A stretch of DNA of 64,000 nucleotides from Oceanococcus sp964629015 (GTDB taxonomy: Bacteria > Pseudomonadota > Gammaproteobacteria > Nevskiales > Oceanococcaceae). The notes under the pieces are model-generated. The model was not told the DNA's origin. It searched no databases and saw only the letters and a program-made list of their open reading frames with translations. The position numbers were made by a program, and so were the translations under genes. The stretch's first letter is position 1, and each line of letters begins with the position of its first letter. Of this stretch, positions 59,497 through 64,000 are shown piece by piece. The DNA is taken from assembly GCA_964629015.1 (NCBI GenBank), contig CAZVMN010000006.1, positions 1 through 64,000 on the forward strand, in the 5' to 3' direction.

Positions 59497-59525
59497 TTAT
59501 GGGGGCTCGCCAATACGGATTCAAG
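59497..59525 (-). promoter_or_regulatory. sigma-32 heat-shock promoter of lon
   Basis: On the minus strand CTTGAA (59525-59520), a 15-base spacer, then CCCCATAA (59504-59497). This matches the RpoH consensus CTTGAA-N11-16-CCCCATNT in all -35 positions and in the core -10 sequence, 41 bp before the lon start. Confidence 0.85.
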
Positions 59526-59578
59526 CTGTTTCGGCGCTACACCCGCCCTGTCACCCGTATGGCGGGTCGACAAAATAC

Positions 59579-59607
59579 GAGGTCGGACGGCGGTTGCCAC
59601 CGACCTC
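59579..59607 (-). terminator. hairpin after clpX
   Basis: GAGGTCGG and CCGACCTC form an 8-bp stem with a 13-base loop, 6 bp past the clpX stop, followed on the minus strand by GTATTTTGTC. A second stem (ACCCGCC 59541-59547 with GGCGGGT 59561-59567) follows. Together they probably reduce read-through from clpX into lon. Confidence 0.55.
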
Positions 59608-59613
59608 TCTTGC

Positions 59614-60885
59614 TTAACTGGCCTGAGCCTCAGCGCTGGGCTCAGCCGCACCATAAACAATGAATGGTTTGGCTGCGCCCTGGACGACGGACTCATCCAC
59701 GACCACCTTTTCGACATTTTCCATCGACGGCAGGTCGTACATCACGTCGAGCAGGATGCTTTCCATGATGGTGCGCAGTCCACGCGCGCCGGTCTTGCGC
59801 TCCATCGCCTTGCTCGCGATCGCCGCCAAAGCATCTTCACGCAATTCCAACGCGGCGCCTTCCATCTCAAACAGCTTGCGATACTGCTTGGTCAGCGCGT
59901 TCTTGGGCTCGGTCAAAATCGCAATCAACGCGTCGGAATCAAGCTCTTGCAGGGTTGCGATCACCGGCAAACGACCGACAAACTCCGGGATCAAACCGAA
60001 GCGCACCAGATCATCCGGTTCGGTTTCCGCCAGAATCTCGCCAACCGCGCGGCCGTCTTCCGGGCTCTTCGGCTCGGCTTGAAAGCCGATCCCGCCCTTC
60101 TTGGAGCGCTGACCGATGACTTTATCCAAACCGGCGAATGCCCCGCCGCAAATAAACAGAACGCCTGAGGTATCGACCTGCAGAAATTCCTGCTGCGGAT
60201 GCTTACGACCACCTTGCGGCGGAATCGAAGCCACGGTGCCTTCGATCAATTTCAGCAGCGCCTGCTGGACGCCCTCGCCGGATACATCGCGAGTGATCGA
60301 CGGATTTTCTGATTTGCGCGAAATTTTGTCGATTTCATCAATGTAAACAATGCCGCGCTGGGCCTTGTCCACATCGTAGTCGCACTTCTGCAGCAACTTC
60401 TGAATGATGTTCTCGACATCTTCACCAACGTAACCGGCCTCGGTCAGCGTGGTGGCATCGGCAATGGCGAAAGGCACGTCCAACACACGGGCCAAGGTTT
60501 CCGCCAACAAGGTCTTACCAGACCCGGTCGGACCGATGAGCAGAATGTTTGATTTCGACAACTCCACGTCATCAGACGCAGCGTTGTTGTTCAGCCGTTT
60601 GTAATGGTTGTAAACCGCAACCGCCAAGGTTTTCTTGGCCGCTTCCTGGCCAATCACGTACTCGTCGAGCACCGCCTTGATTTCATGCGGCTTGGGCAAA
60701 CCCTTGTCGACGGGTTTGGCCTGCAACTCTTCGCGAATGATGTCGTTGCACAGTTCAACGCATTCATCACACACATACACCGAAGGTCCAGCAATCAGCT
60801 TGCGAACTTCGTGTTCACTTTTGCCACAGAAGGAGCAGTACAGGGTTCGCCCGTTGCCCCCACTGCCGCGATTGTCATCACTCAT
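59614..60885 (-). CDS. clpX: ATP-dependent Clp protease ATP-binding subunit ClpX
   Basis: 423 residues (E. coli 424). The N-terminal zinc domain has CSFCGKSEHEV and CDECVELC. The AAA+ domain has Walker A GPTGSGKTLLAE, the pore loop GYVGEDVENI and Walker B IVYIDEIDKI. The ClpP-docking IGF loop is in GGIGFQAE. It unfolds substrates and feeds them to ClpP. It lies 119 bp after clpP with its own sigma-70-like promoter. Confidence 0.98.
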   Translation of the reverse strand: MSDDNRGSGGNGRTLYCSFCGKSEHEVRKLIAGPSVYVCDECVELCNDIIREELQAKPVDKGLPKPHEIKAVLDEYVIGQEAAKKTLAVAVYNHYKRLNNNAASDDVELSKSNILLIGPTGSGKTLLAETLARVLDVPFAIADATTLTEAGYVGEDVENIIQKLLQKCDYDVDKAQRGIVYIDEIDKISRKSENPSITRDVSGEGVQQALLKLIEGTVASIPPQGGRKHPQQEFLQVDTSGVLFICGGAFAGLDKVIGQRSKKGGIGFQAEPKSPEDGRAVGEILAETEPDDLVRFGLIPEFVGRLPVIATLQELDSDALIAILTEPKNALTKQYRKLFEMEGAALELREDALAAIASKAMERKTGARGLRTIMESILLDVMYDLPSMENVEKVVVDESVVQGAAKPFIVYGAAEPSAEAQAS

Positions 60886-60913
60886 TGTTTCACCTTCTGG
60901 ACCACTGGTTTCG

Positions 60914-60941
60914 TTTATACCATGCCAGCGATCCGATGCAA
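60914..60941 (-). promoter_or_regulatory. sigma-70-like promoter of clpX
   Basis: On the minus strand TTGCAT (60941-60936), a 16-base spacer and TATAAA (60919-60914), 28 bp before the clpX start. Confidence 0.5.
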
Positions 60942-61004
60942 GTCCCGTGCCGATTGACGGCTACTTGCGCCCCCGTGGCCGGTGCGCAGCGCCTTTTCAG
61001 CAGC

Positions 61005-61622
61005 TTATTCAGCAGCGACCTTGGCCGCGCGTGAATCCAATACTTTGTCGATCAAACCATACTCGCTGGCCTGCTCTGCACTCATGAAGAAATCACGCTC
61101 TGAATCCTTGGCGATTTGCTCCACGGTTTTGCCCGTGTGTCCCGCCAGCATTTCGTTCAAGCGCTGACGCATGAACAGGATTTCTTTGGCGTGAATTTCG
61201 ATATCCGTGGCCTGACCCTGGAATCCGCCCAGAGGCTGATGGATCATCATGCGCGAGTGCGGCAACGCGAAACGTTTGCCCGGCGCGCCGCCAGCCAACA
61301 AAACAGCCCCCATGCTTGCAGCCTGACCGATACACAATGTGCTGACGTCCGGCTTGATGAACTGCATGGTGTCGTAAATCGACAAACCCGAGGTGATCAC
61401 GCCGCCCGGAGAATTGATGTACAGATGGATGTCTTTGTCCGGATTTTCCGACTCCAAGAACAGAAGCTGAGCGACGATCACATTGGCCATGTGATCGTCG
61501 ACCGGGCCGACCGCAAACACCACGCGCTCTTTGAGCAGGCGCGAGTAGATATCGAATACGCGTTCGCCGCGCGCCGACTGCTCAACCACATAAGGGACGT
61601 AGTGCATGCGTTCTTCCATCAT
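61005..61622 (-). CDS. clpP: ATP-dependent Clp protease proteolytic subunit ClpP
   Basis: 205 residues. The catalytic triad is S103 (GQAASMGAV), H128 (RMMIHQPLGG) and D177 (SERDFFMSAEQA). The first 10-15 residues correspond to the processed propeptide. It forms the tetradecameric protease chamber used by ClpX. Its ATG overlaps the trigger-factor stop codon by one base (TAATG), so the two are translationally coupled; a second ATG follows immediately. Confidence 0.98.
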   Translation of the reverse strand: MMEERMHYVPYVVEQSARGERVFDIYSRLLKERVVFAVGPVDDHMANVIVAQLLFLESENPDKDIHLYINSPGGVITSGLSIYDTMQFIKPDVSTLCIGQAASMGAVLLAGGAPGKRFALPHSRMMIHQPLGGFQGQATDIEIHAKEILFMRQRLNEMLAGHTGKTVEQIAKDSERDFFMSAEQASEYGLIDKVLDSRAAKVAAE

Positions 61623-62941
61623 TAACCCTGACTCGGTGCTTTCTCAGTAAGTTCCTCGAAGCTGAGTTTTTCCGTCTCGCGCTTCGCCTTGGACAGGCAG
61701 TGTTGCACGACTTGGTCTTCCAGCACCATGGCCCGCAAAGACTGCATAAACTGAGGGTTCTGTCGGTAGTAGGCCAGCGCTGCGTCGGAGTCGTCGAACC
61801 CGCCCGCGATCTCAGCCAACTTCGCCTCAATCTGCTCGTCAGTGACCTGCAAGCTGTCTTTCTTAATGATCTCGCCGATCAGCAAACCCAAGGCAGTGCG
61901 ACGCTTAGCCTGCTCTTCGAACAGCGCGTCCGGCAACATTTTATGCAACTCGTCATGGTTCTGTTGACCCTGCCCGAAACGCTGAGCTGCGTCATGACGC
62001 ATACGCTCAATTTCCTGACTAACCAAACCGGACGGCACCGGAATGTCGTTGGTTGCGAGAATATTCTCCAGAACCTGCTGCTTGGTGTAACGCGCGATCG
62101 CCTGGCTCTTTTCCTGCTCCATCGACTCACGCAGTTTCTCGCGCAAACCGGCTTCGTCACTCTCTTCCAAGCCAAATTGCTTGCAGAAATCGGCATCCAC
62201 CTCGGGCAGAGCGCTAGCCTGAACCGATTTGACCGTGACTGCAAAGCTGGCCAACTTCCCTTTGAGATTCTCGGCGTGATAATCCTCGGGGAAGGTCACT
62301 GGCATGTCACGTGATTCGCCCGCGCTCATGCCGACAATGCCATCTTCCATTTCTTTCAGGAAGCGGCCGGAACCCAGCTCCAGATCGGTGTCTTCGCCGC
62401 TGCCGCCCTCGAAGGCCTCGCCGTCGATGGTGCCGACGAAATCGATCTTGACCCGGTCGCCTTCAGCGGCGGCGCCATCCTTGTCAGCCCACGTTTTGCG
62501 CTGCTCACGCAGTTTTTGCAGCAGGCTGTCGACGTCCGCATCACCAATCTCGGTTTCGGCCTCCTTGACGAGCATGCCTTCGAGGCCCTGCAATTCGATG
62601 TCCGGATAAACATCGAAGGTGGCGACGTACGCCATGTCCTTGCCCGTTTCGATAGCTTCGAATTCGATCTGCGGCTGACCGGCGGGCTGGACACCGGATT
62701 CCTGCAATGCCTTGGGATAGCTATCTTCGAGCAGATCACTCAAAGCATCCTGGCGCGCACGCGCGCCGTAGCGCTGTTCCAGGACCTGAGCCGGCACCTT
62801 GCCGGGACGGAAACCGTCAACTCGGGCGTGACGGCCGATCTTGTTCAAATTCTTCTTAACGGCGTGCTCGTAATCGGCGGCGGGGATGCTGACGCGCATC
62901 CGGCGCTCGAGCCCTTCTGCGGCTTCAACGCTGACTTGCAT
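61622..62941 (-). CDS. tig: trigger factor
   Basis: 439 residues. The N-terminal ribosome-binding domain includes GFRPGKVPAQVLEQRYG (the ribosome-docking signature). A central FKBP-type prolyl isomerase domain (GDRVKIDFVGTIDGEAFEGGSGEDTDLELGSG region) and a helical C-terminal chaperone domain follow. The start at 62941 (MQVSVEAAEGLERR) is family-typical; the frame continues upstream into tRNA-Leu only by chance. It lies 41 bp downstream of tRNA-Leu on the same strand and may partly be read from the tRNA transcript. It folds nascent chains. Confidence 0.97.
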   Translation of the reverse strand: MQVSVEAAEGLERRMRVSIPAADYEHAVKKNLNKIGRHARVDGFRPGKVPAQVLEQRYGARARQDALSDLLEDSYPKALQESGVQPAGQPQIEFEAIETGKDMAYVATFDVYPDIELQGLEGMLVKEAETEIGDADVDSLLQKLREQRKTWADKDGAAAEGDRVKIDFVGTIDGEAFEGGSGEDTDLELGSGRFLKEMEDGIVGMSAGESRDMPVTFPEDYHAENLKGKLASFAVTVKSVQASALPEVDADFCKQFGLEESDEAGLREKLRESMEQEKSQAIARYTKQQVLENILATNDIPVPSGLVSQEIERMRHDAAQRFGQGQQNHDELHKMLPDALFEEQAKRRTALGLLIGEIIKKDSLQVTDEQIEAKLAEIAGGFDDSDAALAYYRQNPQFMQSLRAMVLEDQVVQHCLSKAKRETEKLSFEELTEKAPSQG

Positions 62942-62982
62942 GTTCTTGACTTTACTCTGAGTGGTGCGATGTGCGTGATGGA

Positions 62983-63067
62983 TGGTGCGACAGGAGAGAC
63001 TCGAACTCTCACGGGTTTCCCCACTGGAACCTAAATCCAGCGCGTATACCAATTCCGCCACTGTCGC
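62983..63067 (-). tRNA. tRNA-Leu (TAG)
   Basis: 85 bases on the minus strand, GCGACAGTGGCGGAATTGG to TCTCCTGTCGCACCA, with a long variable arm (GTGGGGAAACCCGT region) typical of tRNA-Leu. The anticodon loop TTTAGGT gives TAG. CCA is encoded. Confidence 0.97.
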
Positions 63068-63119
63068 GTGTCCACGAAACAACCGCTAGGAAACATATGT
63101 TTTGCGAAGCGGTCGAGAC

Positions 63120-63195
63120 TGGTGGGCCATGTAGGACTTGAACCTACAACCAGCGGATTAAGAGTCCGATGCTCTACCAATTGAGCTAATGGCCC
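63120..63195 (-). tRNA. tRNA-Lys (CTT)
   Basis: 76 bases on the minus strand, GGGCCATTAGCTCAATTGG to CTACATGGCCCACCA. The anticodon loop CTCTTAA gives CTT. The 27-43 position of the anticodon stem is a mismatch; the rest of the cloverleaf is normal. CCA is encoded. Confidence 0.95.
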
Positions 63196-63283
63196 GCTCG
63201 AAACCGAGTATTGTAACGCGCAAAAACTGCGGCGTCAGCGCCTGCGCGACGGCCCGATCTGGGTTGCTCAAGCAATAAAGAAA

Positions 63284-63361
63284 TGGGGTGGACGATGGGA
63301 TTCGAACCCACGACAACCGGAATCACAATCCGGGACTCTAACCAGCTGAGCTACGCCCACC
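63284..63361 (-). tRNA. tRNA-His (GTG)
   Basis: 78 bases on the minus strand including the extra G-1 expected for tRNA-His, GGTGGGCGTAGCTCAGC to CATCGTCCACCCCA. The anticodon loop TTGTGAT gives GTG, and the encoded discriminator C73 pairs with G-1. Confidence 0.96.
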
Positions 63362-63373
63362 ACAGGGTCGCGA

Positions 63374-63402
63374 ATGATACCGGAAATTTTCCCGCAAGCG
63401 AA
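63374..63402 (-). promoter_or_regulatory. promoter of the tRNA-His/Lys/Leu cluster
   Basis: On the minus strand TTCGCT (63402-63397), 17 bases, TATCAT (63379-63374), 12 bp before the tRNA-His 5' end. The -35 is weak; the spacing and position suit a stable-RNA promoter. Confidence 0.4.
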
Positions 63403-63458
63403 TACCCTCTGGGCAAGCACATGACTTAAAATCGCGGCTTTTTGCTCCAGAGACTTTG

Positions 63459-64000
63459 ATGAATCACGTCAGCCGCGCCGATTTCGATCGCTACATGACC
63501 CCGAACTACGCTCCAGCTCCGATTGTTCCGGTGCGTGGCCGCGGTTCGCGTCTGTGGGATCGAGAAGAGCGCGAGTACGTAGACTTCGCAGGCGGTATCG
63601 CCGTGTCCTCACTCGGGCATGCACATCCGACGCTTATTCAGGCCCTCACCGAGCAAGCCAATAAGCTGTGGCACGTCTCCAACTTGATGGTGACCGAGCC
63701 AGCCCTGGCACTGGCCAAGCGCTTGACCGAGCTGACTTTCGCCGACAGCGTGTACTTTTGTAACTCCGGCGCCGAAGCCAATGAGGCCGCGCTCAAGCTG
63801 GCACGGCGCTACGCATGGGACAAATTCGGCGGCGCAAAGCACGAAATTGTCTCGACCACCGGTTCGTTCCATGGGCGCACCTTGTTCACCGTCGCAACCG
63901 GCGGCCAGGGCAAGTACAGCGAAGGATTTGCCCCACTCCCGGGCGGCATCCGCCATGTGCCCTACAACGATCTCGAGGCCATGCGCGAGGTCATCAGCGA
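63459..64000 (+). CDS. argD: acetylornithine/succinylornithine aminotransferase (ArgD/AstC-like), N-terminal part
   Basis: The first 180 residues of a class III PLP aminotransferase; the gene runs off the window. It opens MNHVSRADFDRYMTPNYAPAPIVPVRGRGSRLWD, then YVDFAGGIAVSSLGHAHP, VYFCNSGAEANEAALKLAR and STTGSFHGRT, all matching ArgD/AstC. The catalytic lysine lies beyond the window. It could act in arginine/lysine biosynthesis or in arginine catabolism (AruC/AstC); the fragment and context do not decide. It is divergent from the tRNA-His cluster. Confidence 0.9.
   Translation, partial: MNHVSRADFDRYMTPNYAPAPIVPVRGRGSRLWDREEREYVDFAGGIAVSSLGHAHPTLIQALTEQANKLWHVSNLMVTEPALALAKRLTELTFADSVYFCNSGAEANEAALKLARRYAWDKFGGAKHEIVSTTGSFHGRTLFTVATGGQGKYSEGFAPLPGGIRHVPYNDLEAMREVIS

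Overview
This window looks like a stretch of chromosome from a gammaproteobacterium with moderately high GC. The main evidence is the classic order tig-clpP-clpX-lon-hupB-tRNAs-ppiD at 54-63 kb. Supporting signs are a sigma-32-type promoter before lon, GlyGly-CTERM sorting tails, the PA2778/PA2779 pair, and Pho boxes of the CTGTCAT type. A marine or soil aerobe related to Nevskiales/Salinisphaerales-like groups would fit, but that placement is inference. I see no insertion sequence, prophage, CRISPR array or rRNA.

Layout. 0-4 kb: fatty-acid/acyl-CoA degradation genes (CaiB-type CoA transferase start, FadB-like bifunctional enzyme, thiolase). 4-9 kb: a phosphoesterase lipoprotein, a degenerate SpoIIE/PP2C-like membrane protein, TrkH with a small upstream partner, and a LysR regulator facing a gutted alpha/beta hydrolase. 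9-16.5 kb: MDR oxidoreductase, alpha/beta hydrolase, MBL hydrolase, DinB, a small lipoprotein with a ClsB-like phospholipase-D enzyme behind a strong Pho box, a YbhP-like phosphoesterase and a YaiI protein. 16.5-24.6 kb: DeaD helicase, TPR membrane protein, KatG, an MDR reductase, LysR/AzoR and a DUF4169 protein. 24.8-28.1 kb: a large secreted M6 metalloprotease with a GlyGly-CTERM tail.

28-47 kb is the most distinctive part. It is a dense set of exported phosphate-releasing enzymes: a 5'-nucleotidase/choice-of-anchor I lipoprotein, a PLC/GDPD-like lipoprotein, PhoD, a GlyGly-CTERM GDPD, an acyltransferase, a purple-acid-phosphatase-like lipoprotein broken by one in-frame TGA, a GDPD-propeller fusion, PhoX and a PHP-domain lipoprotein. 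Tandem 7-bp repeats with an 11-bp period resembling Pho boxes lie before nearly every transcription unit here, many about 45-55 bp from the start codon. I infer a PhoB-controlled island for scavenging phosphate from nucleotides, phosphodiesters and phosphomonoesters outside the cytoplasm. Interleaved or adjacent are a nucleotide-sugar dehydrogenase, the PA2778/PA2779 pair and a second alpha/beta hydrolase.

47-54 kb: class II aldolase, CHASE-GGDEF diguanylate cyclase, acyl-CoA dehydrogenase, LpxL-like acyltransferase and GlnS. 54-64 kb: PpiD, tRNA-Asp and tRNA-Val, HU-beta, Lon, ClpX, ClpP, trigger factor, tRNA-Leu, tRNA-Lys and tRNA-His, then the start of an ArgD-type aminotransferase. No gap longer than about 300 bases lacks a gene, apart from the tail of the TGA-interrupted gene.
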